From Pseudomonas sp. Bc-h (GTDB lineage Bacteria; Pseudomonadota; Gammaproteobacteria; Pseudomonadales; Pseudomonadaceae), in contig NZ_MUIN01000009.1 of the NCBI RefSeq assembly GCF_002080045.1, positions 301,707 through 365,706 on the forward strand: a DNA stretch of 64,000 nucleotides, read 5' to 3'. Numbering within the stretch: position 1 is the stretch's first letter; every line of letters starts with the position of its first letter. Under the pieces are notes generated by a model. That model worked only from the letters and a program-made list of their open reading frames with translations. It searched no databases and was not told where the DNA came from. The position numbers and the translations under genes are program-made. Of this stretch, positions 1-8,191 are shown piece by piece.

Positions 1-196
1 GTGTCTGACGCAGGATCGCGGACTCCTGCGACACGTTCATTGCCCAGTGGTACGACGCAGTATCACGGCTGGTCATCATCCCTGTGGGAGACGCCGGAGG
101 TCACGACGGCAGCGATGCTTCCTGTGCCAAGTCAGCGACTTTGAGGTTGAACCACCTGCCGCTTCGCGACCCTCGTCACCTCGGGTTGCTCCCGGG

Positions 197-1012
197 TCAG
201 GCCAGGATCAGCTCAATGCCCGACCGGCGAATGCCTGCAGCGGAATCCGGGGGGAGCGCGTCATCGGAAATAATCGGATCGAAACGCTCAAGATCGGCGA
301 TGCGATACATCGCGAAGGTGCCGTACTTGGAGCTGGTGGCCATCAACACCACTTGCGAAGAACCCGCAATGGCGGCCTTCTTCACTTCGACCTTGGCCTC
401 CGACGGTGTGGTGATCCCGCGTTGGAGGTCCCAGGAGCTGCTGGAGATGAAGGCAATGTCGGTGGCCAGATTGCGCAGGGTATCGGCGGCCAGGGTGCCG
501 ATGCCGGTGATGTTGTCGTGGTCGAGCAGCCCTCCGGTGTGAATCACTTTGACGTGCCTCGCTTCGGCGAATGCCATGACGATGCTGAAGTCGTTGGTGA
601 CCACGGTCATGCCGGCAAGCTCGACGATGTGCGGCACCAGACACAGCGTGGTAGTGCCCGCGTCGAGGTACACGACCATGCCCGGCTTGAGGTACTGCGC
701 GGCGATCACCGCCATGCGCTGCTTCTGGCCCGACTCCAGAATCACCCGGTTGTTGTGGCTGGGCTCGCTGGTCACCTGACTGGCCAGACGCACACCGCCA
801 GGCACCGAAAACACCAGCCCTTCCTGCTCGAGCGCGGCGATATCGCGACGCACCGTCATGTGTGAGCAATTGAAGATTTCGGTGAGCTGAACCACGCTCA
901 GCGTCTGCTCGCGGCGCAACCTGCGAACGATCATCTCGCGACGCTGCGCAGGCATGATCGGCTGGCTTTCGGGTGGCGGGAGTAGATCTTCAGTCATGGT
1001 CGGTCTTGGCAT
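197..1012 (-). CDS. DeoR/GlpR-family transcriptional regulator
   Basis: This is a 271-residue cytoplasmic DNA-binding repressor of the DeoR type. The N-terminal winged helix-turn-helix (about residues 22-75) contains RRDIAALEQEGLV, the usual DeoR recognition-helix signature. The C-terminal DeoRC sensor domain (about 95-255) carries the ISOCOT-fold motif DAGTTT, which normally binds a phosphorylated sugar. The ligand and target genes cannot be read from the sequence; the next gene inward is an RNA pseudouridine synthase, so no sugar operon adjoins it here. The start is uncertain: an ATG at 997 or 952 would also keep the whole HTH, and no strong ribosome site precedes any of them. Family assignment is firm and the role is open. 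Confidence 0.85.
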   Translation of the reverse strand: MPRPTMTEDLLPPPESQPIMPAQRREMIVRRLRREQTLSVVQLTEIFNCSHMTVRRDIAALEQEGLVFSVPGGVRLASQVTSEPSHNNRVILESGQKQRMAVIAAQYLKPGMVVYLDAGTTTLCLVPHIVELAGMTVVTNDFSIVMAFAEARHVKVIHTGGLLDHDNITGIGTLAADTLRNLATDIAFISSSSWDLQRGITTPSEAKVEVKKAAIAGSSQVVLMATSSKYGTFAMYRIADLERFDPIISDDALPPDSAAGIRRSGIELILA

Positions 1013-1063
1013 AGTGATCGGGCGCCTAGGGTAGCGTAGAACACGATGTTCTTAGCAGGCCGC

Positions 1064-1954
1064 TCACCAATCAAGCTTGATCCGGCTTTCGAAAACCCGC
1101 TCCTGCCCCATCACCGGATCGACGAATCGCAACCCCTGCGCAAGAAGCTTCAGCGGTTTGTCGTAGTCATCCACCGCATCCTTGATCACTTCGGGATAGA
1201 ACGGGTCGTTGTAGATCCCCGCCCCCAGCGCGGCCATGTGCACCCTTAACTGATGCTTTTTGCCGGTGACCGGGTACAGACCATAGCGCCACAGATCGCC
1301 ATTGCGTTCACAGACTTCGATTCGGGTTTCGGTGTTGCTCTGCCCTTCCCCTTCCTGCATCCGAAAAAACGGCTCGCCATCCACCAGGCGGGTCTTGTGG
1401 ACGCGCGGGAATTCCAGATCAGGCAGTGCGCGGGCAATGGCCTCGTAGCGTTTGTCGATCTGCCGGGTGGGGAACAGTGCCTGATACGCCGAGCGCGTTT
1501 GTTGGTTGGCCGAGAACAGCACCAGCCCGGCAGTGTGGCGGTCGATGCGGTGCAGCGGCACCAGATGCGGGTTGTCCAGGGTGCGAATCAGGCGCCGCAG
1601 CAGCGTCTGCTCGACATATTCCCCGGCAGGCGTGACGGGCAAAAAGTGCGGTTTGTCCGCCACCACCAGATGCTCGTCGGCGTAGAGAATGGTTTCCTGC
1701 ACCGGGATCGGCGTCTCGTTGAGCACTTCACGGAAATAGTGAATGCGCAGTCCTTCGCGATACCCAAGATCCATTGCAATGGGCTGTCCGTCAGCGTCCA
1801 GCACCCGGCCTCGATTGATGCGATCAAGCCACTGTTCGCGGCTGATGGCACTGAAGCGTTCGCACAGGCAATCGAGCACCGTCAGCCAAGGGCCTGGCGG
1901 CAGGTAAAGGGTGCTCGCCTGGCTGTGGGCGGGTGTGAAGACGGATTCGGACAT
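1064..1954 (-). CDS. RluA-family pseudouridine synthase
   Basis: This 296-residue enzyme isomerises uridine to pseudouridine in rRNA or tRNA. It carries the RluA-family catalytic signature HRIDRHTAGLVLF with the catalytic aspartate at about residue 138, and a later KKHQLRVHM motif typical of the family. The first 70 residues look like a small S4-type RNA-binding region. The reading frame stays open upstream to a TTG at 2080, but that extension is low-complexity and arginine-rich. The ATG at 1954 gives the normal family length and is preferred. Which RNA position is modified cannot be decided from sequence alone. The gene is single, divergent from an orphan terminator region. Confidence 0.88.
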   Translation of the reverse strand: MSESVFTPAHSQASTLYLPPGPWLTVLDCLCERFSAISREQWLDRINRGRVLDADGQPIAMDLGYREGLRIHYFREVLNETPIPVQETILYADEHLVVADKPHFLPVTPAGEYVEQTLLRRLIRTLDNPHLVPLHRIDRHTAGLVLFSANQQTRSAYQALFPTRQIDKRYEAIARALPDLEFPRVHKTRLVDGEPFFRMQEGEGQSNTETRIEVCERNGDLWRYGLYPVTGKKHQLRVHMAALGAGIYNDPFYPEVIKDAVDDYDKPLKLLAQGLRFVDPVMGQERVFESRIKLDW

Positions 1955-2428
1955 GAGCAACTCAGAAGCGATGGCGGGTTCGACAATCGCGGCATTATCG
2001 CCCAGCCTCGGCGCCTTAAGCGAGCGATGGCGGCACCCTGCATTTCTTGTCTTCCACAGGCGCGTTACAGAGCAGCACAACCCCGCGTGACGATTTGTCG
2101 CAGCCTCAACCGCTACCAGTTGTCAGACATCTACATGACAGCGGTAGATGCTGAAATTGATTTGTTCTAAAATGTTTCGAAATCGGCAAGCAGGCGCGAA
2201 CCCGAACGATCACGAACTTTTTCGTGAGCGACATCGAAAACGCCTGCCAGACCTGAACTCATAAAAAGAAAGCCCGTCCTCGACGGGCTTTTTTCGTTTT
2301 CAGCGTTTGTAACGGCGCGTCACGCGCCCCTACGCCGGACTTTAAACGTCGGCACTGAAGACTCCAGACACGCGGTTGTCTTGCACTGCCCACGACAGAT
2401 TTTCTATTTCAAACTTTGAGGTTTCGCC
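1955..2428. other. Intergenic region with inverted repeats and a possible small RNA
   Basis: No protein-coding frame is convincing in these 474 bases. Positions 2128-2134 and 2144-2150 form a perfect CATCTAC/GTAGATG inverted repeat, which overlaps TGTCAGACA (2121-2129), a short GntR-operator-like palindrome. An AT-rich TAAAAT (2168-2173) could be a -10 box. A strong terminator follows at 2269-2294. A plus-strand transcript of about 100-120 nt would contain no ORF. This is consistent with a small RNA, but I recognise no known family. Confidence 0.35.
2269..2294 (+). terminator. Rho-independent terminator, possibly bidirectional
   Basis: The 10-bp stem AAAGCCCGTC/GACGGGCTTT (2269-2278 and 2282-2291) has a 3-base loop and a T-run on the plus strand. 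The minus strand also reads a T-rich tail. No plus-strand gene lies immediately upstream, so its normal substrate is unclear. Confidence 0.75.
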
Positions 2429-2695
2429 ATGCTCGGTCAACTGTTTCAATGGATCAAACGCGTCTCTACCGGTACCACCGCCGAGAGCGAAGAAAGCTAC
2501 TCGCAGTCGTTCAATGACGAAGATCGCGATGTCGGCCGCTGGACCTTCATGTCGGTGTTCATCGTCTTCACCCTGAGCCTGTATGTGGTTGCCGGCCTTG
2601 GCTACTACGCCAAGGTTCACGTCTGGGACGGCATGAGCGAAGCGCAGAAAGAAGCCGTGGCCAAGGCCATGGTCGTGGACACCCAGTACCTGTAA
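2429..2695 (+). CDS. Small single-pass membrane protein, unknown function
   Basis: This 88-residue protein has an acidic, serine-rich N-terminal half, one clear transmembrane helix at about residues 40-60 (FMSVFIVFTLSLYVVAGLGYY) and a charged C-terminal tail. A GAGG ribosome site lies 8-9 bases before the ATG. It has no recognisable domain. The frame, codon use and ribosome site support a real gene, and small membrane proteins of this kind are common in Pseudomonas. It faces the glutaredoxin-like gene across 12 bp. Confidence 0.7.
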   Translation: MLGQLFQWIKRVSTGTTAESEESYSQSFNDEDRDVGRWTFMSVFIVFTLSLYVVAGLGYYAKVHVWDGMSEAQKEAVAKAMVVDTQYL

Positions 2696-2707
2696 GGTCC
2701 GGGCAAT

Positions 2708-2944
2708 CTAAAGCAGAAACGTCACCACCTGCCCGGTGTCGAACGGCCAGTCCAGTTCGGCGCCGGTGTCAGTGCGCCGCAGCACAGGAATCCGCAGGCC
2801 ATAGGCTTCATTCATGGCTTCGCTTTCAGCGATATCGATCAATTCCACCAGCAATCCATGCTCGACCAAGGGCATCAGCTCGGCCTCCGCGACTTCGCAC
2901 AAATGACAACCCAGGGTGCCGAACAATTGGCATTCCGGCGGCAT
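2708..2944 (-). CDS. Glutaredoxin family protein
   Basis: This 78-residue thioredoxin-fold protein has the redox motif GCHLCEVAE (CxxC) near the N terminus and the cis-proline context RIPVLRR, as in the DUF836/glutaredoxin-like family. It probably performs thiol-disulfide exchange in the cytoplasm; no partner is evident. The length is full for this minimal family. It is convergent with the small membrane protein gene and 45 bp downstream of the acyltransferase gene on the same strand, so the two could be co-transcribed. Confidence 0.85.
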   Translation of the reverse strand: MPPECQLFGTLGCHLCEVAEAELMPLVEHGLLVELIDIAESEAMNEAYGLRIPVLRRTDTGAELDWPFDTGQVVTFLL

Positions 2945-2989
2945 GACTTGGCCCTCTGATGGCAGGATTCGACAGAACGAATCGCCAGT

Positions 2990-4075
2990 TTAGGCCCGCC
3001 CTCGAATACCGTCGAGCCTGAAGCGCCGCCTGGAAAAATCATTCGAGCGATCAAGCACCGGCTTCTCGAAACAGCGATAACCTACCCAGCCGTAACACAG
3101 CACCGCCGCCATCATCAGTGCCGCGAACAGCGCGTTGTCCAGCAGCGAGTCAGGCTGTGCGCCGAGCATTTGCCAGACGCGGCCGATCACGCCCAGCACC
3201 AGCAGGTGCGACAGATACACGGTGTAGGACATGTCCCCGACCGCTACGAGAAACGCCGGAATCTGAATGTGCCGACGTCGCTCCAGCAGCGCCAGCCCAA
3301 GAATCAGCGTGCCGAACACTGCCGCCACCGCGCACATTCGCACCATCCCCTGCTCATCGAACAGGCGGTAGTAGCCGATCAGACCGATCCCGGGCAACAG
3401 GGCGACAATCAGGGCCACGGCGATCAAACGCGTTGGAATCCGCGCGCTGTGGCGGCTGTAAAACAGCAGCGCCAATGCCACGCCGACAATGAACTCCAGC
3501 GCGTAGGGATGCAGCATGATCTTCAGCGCCGAGTTGTAATCCTGCCAGTCCTGCAGGCTGTTGAAGACCACCAGAATCAGCGCCCAGCCGGTGAGAAATG
3601 CGGGAAGCCAGCGCTCGCGAAAACACATCAGGCCTGTGAACACCAGGTAGAACCACAGCTCGAACAGCAGCGACCAGGCCACCATCACCAGCAGCACCTT
3701 GTCATTGGGCAACAACAGAAACGACATCAGCAGATTGGACGAACCATGGGCGCTGTTGACCATGCCCGGTTGCACGAGCACCACCGCCAGTGTCAGGAAG
3801 TAATACAGCCAGTACGTGGGATAAATCCGTGACACACGGTTGAACAGAAAGCGCTTCGATTCGGCGATTTTCTGAAAGCGTCCGCGACTGACGATCACCA
3901 TCACAAAGCCGCTGATGATGAAAAACAGGTCGACGCCCAGCTGAAAGAAATCCAGCAGCGGCGGCAACAGAATGTCGCCGCCCGAATACTTGTGCTCAAC
4001 GGCGGTCATGTGGAACAGGACCACGCCCAGCACCGCCACGCCCCTCAAGCCCTGAAGGGAATAAATACGTTCCAT
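2990..4075 (-). CDS. Acyltransferase 3 family membrane protein
   Basis: This 361-residue integral membrane protein of the OafA/YrhL class moves acyl groups such as acetyl or succinyl onto sugars of surface polysaccharides. It begins with the family hallmark GLRGVAVLGVVLFHM, containing the catalytic-type histidine (about residue 22), followed by GVDLFFIISGFVM. About ten hydrophobic segments span the length, and there is no C-terminal SGNH domain. The acceptor is unknown because no polysaccharide cluster adjoins it. The ATG fits the family start, and the ammonium transporter gene lies upstream on the same strand. Confidence 0.87.
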   Translation of the reverse strand: MERIYSLQGLRGVAVLGVVLFHMTAVEHKYSGGDILLPPLLDFFQLGVDLFFIISGFVMVIVSRGRFQKIAESKRFLFNRVSRIYPTYWLYYFLTLAVVLVQPGMVNSAHGSSNLLMSFLLLPNDKVLLVMVAWSLLFELWFYLVFTGLMCFRERWLPAFLTGWALILVVFNSLQDWQDYNSALKIMLHPYALEFIVGVALALLFYSRHSARIPTRLIAVALIVALLPGIGLIGYYRLFDEQGMVRMCAVAAVFGTLILGLALLERRRHIQIPAFLVAVGDMSYTVYLSHLLVLGVIGRVWQMLGAQPDSLLDNALFAALMMAAVLCYGWVGYRCFEKPVLDRSNDFSRRRFRLDGIRGRA

Positions 4076-4211
4076 CGACGACTCCTACTGCGGACCGCGA
4101 TCCATTACGGAGCGCGGTATTCAGGAATGTCGAGGGTGTGCAACCGACCGACTTGTACCGGCCATGCCCACCCGCTCGCGGGTAAGCATAGCCAAGCGGC
4201 CACATTGCGCC

Positions 4212-5420
4212 TCAGTCGTGGCTGACGGCGCCGATCTTGTGAATCGACAGGTCTGCGCCGTAATACTCCTGCTCCTGACTCAAGCGCAGGCCCAGGCACA
4301 ACTTGATCACGCCATACACCAGAAAGCCTCCCGCCAGCGCGACGAGTACGCCCAGCGCGCTGCCGATCAACTGGCTGATCAGGCTGACCCCGCCGATCCC
4401 ACCCCAAGCGGTCTGGCCGAAAATGCCGCAGGCAATCCCGCCCCACACGCCGCACAGACCGTGCAATGGCCAGACGCCGAGCACGTCGTCGATCTTCCAG
4501 CGCACCTGCGCGGCCGTGAAGCACCAGACGAACAACGCACCGGCAATAATGCCGGTCACCAACGCGCCAACCGGGTGCATAAGGTCCGAGCCCGCGCACA
4601 CCGCCACCAGCCCCGCCAGGGGGCCGTTGTGCAAAAAGCCTGGGTCGTTGCGGCCGACCAGCAACGCCGCGACCGTACCGCCGACCATCGCCATCAACGA
4701 GTTCACCGCCACCAGCCCGCTGACGCCGTCCAGCGTCTGTGCGCTCATGACGTTGAAGCCGAACCAGCCGACAATGAGAATCCACGAACCCAACGCCAGA
4801 AACGGAATGCTCGACGGCGGATAGGCCACCAGCTTTCCGTCGCGATAACGGCCATTGCGCGGGCCAAGCAGGGTCACGGCCGCCAGCGCCAGCCAGCCGC
4901 CCATGGCGTGCACCACCACCGACCCGGCGAAATCATGAAAGCTGGCGCCAAAGCTTTTCTGCAACCAGGCCTGCAAGCCGAAATTACCGTTCCACACCAT
5001 GCCCTCGAAGAATGGATAGACGAAGGCGACGATCAGTACCGTGGCGCACAGCTGAGGTGCGAAACGTGCGCGCTCTGCGATGCCGCCGGAAATGATCGCC
5101 GGGATCGCGGCGGCGAAGGTCAATAGAAAGAAGAACTTCACCAGCCCGTAGCCGTGATCGTTGGCAATCACGGCGGCAGGCTGGAGGAAATTCACGCCGT
5201 AGGAAATCCAGTAGCCGATGAAAAAATAGGCCAGGGTCGAGACCGCGAAATCGCTGAGGATTTTCGACAACGCGTTGACCTGGTTCTTCTGCCGGACGGT
5301 GCCGACTTCCAGAAAGGCGAAACCGGCGTGCATGGCCAGGACCATGACCGCGCCGATCAGGATGAACAGGGTATTGGAGCTGTGGATCAGGGTGTCCACC
5401 GCACTTTGCACATTTTCCAT
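4212..5420 (-). CDS. Ammonium transporter, Amt family
   Basis: This 402-residue inner-membrane ammonium channel has eleven predicted spans. Family landmarks are GYWISYG, the twin pore histidines H171 (in DFAGSVVVHAMGG) and H320 (in VWPLHGLCGVWGG), and the conserved D163. The ORF is open further upstream, but the ATG at 5420 (MENVQSAVDTL) gives the usual start. No glnK gene is adjacent, so this is probably an accessory Amt rather than the glnK-linked AmtB. The C-terminal tail is short. The upstream region holds an NtrC-like dyad, suggesting nitrogen control. Function is secure from the family. Confidence 0.9.
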   Translation of the reverse strand: MENVQSAVDTLIHSSNTLFILIGAVMVLAMHAGFAFLEVGTVRQKNQVNALSKILSDFAVSTLAYFFIGYWISYGVNFLQPAAVIANDHGYGLVKFFFLLTFAAAIPAIISGGIAERARFAPQLCATVLIVAFVYPFFEGMVWNGNFGLQAWLQKSFGASFHDFAGSVVVHAMGGWLALAAVTLLGPRNGRYRDGKLVAYPPSSIPFLALGSWILIVGWFGFNVMSAQTLDGVSGLVAVNSLMAMVGGTVAALLVGRNDPGFLHNGPLAGLVAVCAGSDLMHPVGALVTGIIAGALFVWCFTAAQVRWKIDDVLGVWPLHGLCGVWGGIACGIFGQTAWGGIGGVSLISQLIGSALGVLVALAGGFLVYGVIKLCLGLRLSQEQEYYGADLSIHKIGAVSHD

Positions 5421-5777
5421 CGAGAGGCAGGCCTGCAAGTGATGAAAAGCACCAAAGCAGGACAAGCCCTCTGTCTCTCCTCGCAAAAAGCACCAATTCG
5501 GCGCAAAGCGAAGCCGGTGCGACCCGCTTTGGCGCACAGCGGCAGACAGAAAAATTGAACGCCTGGGCGTTTTTCTCGGTTTTAGGGTTTCAGATCAAGG
5601 TTTCGGCCCGTTCGCCGGAACGCGCGCTCTGCATTGGAGCGCGCCGCCTCCCTGGCGCACCACCACATAGCAAAAGCTGTACCAGCCGCATGGCAGACAA
5701 GTTGCGCCCAATTGGAATGAACCTTCGGTAATGAGCCATACTCGAAATCCCATATTGCCACCCCAACGGAGAACACC
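5421..5777. promoter_or_regulatory. Divergent intergenic region with NtrC-like dyad upstream of amt
   Basis: This 357-bp gap separates amt (minus) from the DUF883 operon (plus). GCACCAATTCGGCGC at 5490-5504 matches the NtrC dyad GCACC-N5-GGTGC with one mismatch, and a second GCACCA half-site lies at about 5445-5450. I could not find a convincing GG-N10-GC sigma54 promoter between them and amt, so nitrogen control is only suggested. A weak hairpin AACGC/GCGTT with a T-run sits at 5558-5575. No ORF of note is present. Confidence 0.35.
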
Positions 5778-6092
5778 ATGGCTCGCCCAACAGCAGAGAA
5801 AGCCCAGGACATTTTGATGGCAGACTTCCAGACACTGGTTGCCGACACGGAAAAACTGCTGGCGCATACGGCATCTCTGGCCGGTGATCAGGCTGATGAA
5901 CTGCGCGATCAGATCAACGAAAGCCTGTTGCGCGCCCGTGAGACCCTGGCCATCGCCGAAGCCACATTGCGCGAGCGCAGCAGGGAAGCGGTGGTCGCCA
6001 CCGAAGAATACGTGCAGAACAACCCATGGCAGTCGGTGGGCATCGCGGCTGGAGTGGGCTTTCTCCTCGGTTTGCTGGCTACAAGGCGCTGA
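5778..6092 (+). CDS. YqjD/ElaB-type DUF883 membrane-anchored protein
   Basis: This 104-residue protein has a long amphipathic, alanine- and glutamate-rich helical region (about residues 5-80) followed by a glycine-rich C-terminal transmembrane helix ending LLGLLATRR. This is the layout of DUF883 proteins (ElaB/YqjD), tail-anchored inner-membrane proteins that can bind ribosomes in stationary phase in E. coli. It is the first gene of a tight three-gene operon with a YqjE-like and a YqjK-like protein, only 5 bp before the next start. An ACGGAGA ribosome site precedes the ATG. Confidence 0.85.
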   Translation: MARPTAEKAQDILMADFQTLVADTEKLLAHTASLAGDQADELRDQINESLLRARETLAIAEATLRERSREAVVATEEYVQNNPWQSVGIAAGVGFLLGLLATRR

Positions 6093-6097
6093 TCGAT

Positions 6098-6484
6098 ATG
6101 ACGCTGGGAACAGGTCCATCCGAGACCCATAACACCTCTTCACCTCGCCGCCTCGGCGCAGCGTTTCTGGGTCTGCTGCACAGCCATGTCGAGCTGTTCG
6201 GCATCGAGTTGCAGGAACAGAAAGCGCGTACCGTCAGCCTGCTGCTGTTCGCGGGCCTGGCCCTGGTGTTTGCGCTGCTGTTGCTCATCGGTCTGTCGGC
6301 GTTGCTGCTGATTCTGGTGTGGGACAGCTATCGACTGACCGGCATCATCGGGCTTTGCGCGTTCTATACACTCGCGGCGCTGTTCTGCGCGCTGCGTCTG
6401 AAGTCGGCGATCTTCGATGAGTCCTCACCCTTCCACTCGACGCTGGAAGAGCTGGCCAACGACCGCGAGCGACTGATGCCATGA
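6098..6484 (+). CDS. YqjE-type phage-holin-family membrane protein
   Basis: This 128-residue protein has two adjacent hydrophobic helices (about residues 45-70 and 77-100) flanked by charged segments, as in DUF1469/YqjE proteins. The name holin-like reflects fold similarity only; these are chromosomal housekeeping membrane proteins of unknown role. The start at 6098 lies 5 bp after the DUF883 stop; an upstream in-frame GTG would overlap that gene and is less likely. The stop overlaps the next start by 4 bp. Confidence 0.82.
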   Translation: MTLGTGPSETHNTSSPRRLGAAFLGLLHSHVELFGIELQEQKARTVSLLLFAGLALVFALLLLIGLSALLLILVWDSYRLTGIIGLCAFYTLAALFCALRLKSAIFDESSPFHSTLEELANDRERLMP

Positions 6485-6819
6485 GCGAAATCAAACTGCC
6501 TCAGACCCACAATCGTCGTGAACTGCGCAAGGCGCTGATCCGGCTGCGCATGGAAATGCACCGCCAGGAGATTCGTCACGAATCTGCGCAACTGATGCGT
6601 CCCCTACACCGCATGCGCGGCATGGCTCACGATCTGCCCGGCTCGCTGGGCATCAAGCACGGGCCGTTGTGGGGCGTCGGGATCGTTTCGCTGCTCGGCT
6701 TTCTCACTGGCAAGGGCGCCCGGAGCAAACGCACCGGCCGCGTCACCAACCTGATCAAGCTCAGTGCCAGCGTCATGCCGATCATCAGACTCATCCTTCA
6801 AGGGTCCCGACGCCCCTGA
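6481..6819 (+). CDS. YqjK-like hypothetical protein, third gene of the operon
   Basis: This 112-residue basic protein has an arginine-rich helical N-terminal half and a weak hydrophobic stretch (GPLWGVGIVSLLGFLTGKG, about residues 61-79). Its start overlaps the preceding stop as ATGA, indicating translational coupling. The position and size match the third member of yqjD-yqjE-yqjK-type operons, although I see no sequence motif that proves it. Function is unknown; it probably acts with its two membrane neighbours. Confidence 0.72.
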   Translation: MSEIKLPQTHNRRELRKALIRLRMEMHRQEIRHESAQLMRPLHRMRGMAHDLPGSLGIKHGPLWGVGIVSLLGFLTGKGARSKRTGRVTNLIKLSASVMPIIRLILQGSRRP

Positions 6820-6942
6820 GATGGCCATTTGGCTGCATTCTTGCAAACAAACCTGACCCGCGCCTTTGTCCAATGGTTCACATTGGGCAGAGGCGCTGTT
6901 TTTTGTCCGAATGACAATCCCAATAACCCATGAGGAGGCCAT

Positions 6943-8106
6943 GTGATCGATGGGCAACCGCTAGCCTGCTTTCAGCCGTTCATCGATACCGCCACGGGCC
7001 GCATCGCCGGAGTAGAAGCATTGGGGCGCCTGCGTCAGGAAGACGGCCGCCTGCAATCGGTCGGCCCTCTTTTCGCAGATCCCAGAAGGCCCGCTGCCGA
7101 ACTGCGTCGTCTTGATCGCCTGATCCGCGACAATGCCCTTGGCCGCTTGCATGAAGTGCCGGGCGACTGGTTTCTGAGCCTGAATATTTCCCCGCGCTGG
7201 ATCAGCCGTCTGCGTCCAGACCAGCCGCTGCCCAGCCTCAAGCAACTGCAACGTCACGGCATTGCTGCCCAACGCATCGTGTTTGAAATCACCGAACTGG
7301 GTGGCGACAGCCAACGCCTGAGCGATGTCGTGGCCCGTTATCGTGAGGCCGGTGCGCGCATTGCCATCGATGATTTCGGCGCCGGGTATTCGCAACTCGA
7401 CCGCGTGCTGGCGCTGCAACCGGACATCCTCAAGCTTGATATGCGTCTGTTCCAGGCCGCCGCCCGAGGGGGGCCGAGCAGCGATGTGGTCAAGGCGCTG
7501 GCACAGATGGCCGAGAAGACCGGCTGCTGGATCATTGCCGAAGGCGTGGAGACCGAGGCCGAGCTGCATTTTGCCCTCGAGTGCGGCTCGCGTTATGTGC
7601 AGGGTTTTCTCTTCGCTCAGGCCGAGATGGAATTCTTCGCGGCGGATGCGTTTGTCGAACGTTTCGCCGAATTGCGCGATCGTTACGTCATGCAGAAAGT
7701 CGTCGAGCGCGAACGGTTGATGAACCTGCGCAAACAACTGAGCCGACTGATGACGCGATTGCAGGCCTGGGCCGAAGGCGCAGCGCCGCTGAGCGATCTG
7801 CCGGACGTGGGCGAATACCCATGGCTTTTGCGCTTCTACCAGTGCGACCGCCACGGCACGCAGCTCACGCCCAATCTTGAATGGCGCAACGCCGCCTGGA
7901 CCGCCGACACCCGCTACCTGGGCCACAACTGGTCCTGGCGCCCGTACTTCTATCATCTGCTGGCCGAGGGTTGGCATGAGCGGCGTCTGACCCTGTCCAA
8001 CACCTACCGCGATGCCACCAGCAACCAGTACTGCCTGACTGCCGGGCAGTTTTTCGACAACGGCCAACGTCTGCTGCTGATCGACGTCGACGCCGCCGGG
8101 TTCTGA
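6943..8106 (+). CDS. EAL-domain cyclic-di-GMP phosphodiesterase with YkuI-type C-terminal domain
   Basis: This 387-residue cytoplasmic protein has an EAL domain at about residues 5-245 with the expected catalytic set: EAL signature (E25), LNISP asparagine, ITE glutamate, IDDFGAGYS aspartates, LKLD lysine and EGVE glutamate. It should therefore hydrolyse c-di-GMP to pGpG. The C-terminal 140 residues, after a helical linker, resemble the PAS/PDC-like YkuI_C sensor, which probably modulates activity. The start is GTG at 6943 behind GAGGAGG. An ATG at 6941 is followed at once by TGA and overlaps this GTG. There is no GGDEF domain. Confidence 0.88.
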   Translation: MIDGQPLACFQPFIDTATGRIAGVEALGRLRQEDGRLQSVGPLFADPRRPAAELRRLDRLIRDNALGRLHEVPGDWFLSLNISPRWISRLRPDQPLPSLKQLQRHGIAAQRIVFEITELGGDSQRLSDVVARYREAGARIAIDDFGAGYSQLDRVLALQPDILKLDMRLFQAAARGGPSSDVVKALAQMAEKTGCWIIAEGVETEAELHFALECGSRYVQGFLFAQAEMEFFAADAFVERFAELRDRYVMQKVVERERLMNLRKQLSRLMTRLQAWAEGAAPLSDLPDVGEYPWLLRFYQCDRHGTQLTPNLEWRNAAWTADTRYLGHNWSWRPYFYHLLAEGWHERRLTLSNTYRDATSNQYCLTAGQFFDNGQRLLLIDVDAAGF

Positions 8107-8191
8107 TTCGTCCCGCCCTGCCATCTTCCGCTTGCAGGCCGATTGCCGAACCGGGAAGCTAGGCCGGTAATCACTCGATGGAGTACCGGCC

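Noticed and set aside
1-196. Possible gene end or open frame at the left edge
   Set aside because: The open frame from base 1 lacks family features. Only a hairpin (CGCAGGA/TCCTGCG at 9-15 and 24-30) is visible.
4164-5126. 320-codon plus-strand frame over the amt gene
   Set aside because: It is the antisense shadow of amt, with Gln/Arg/His-rich composition and no domain.
6098-6484. Phage holin
   Set aside because: The holin-like label is only a fold resemblance; no phage genes adjoin it and the operon is of the YqjDEK type.
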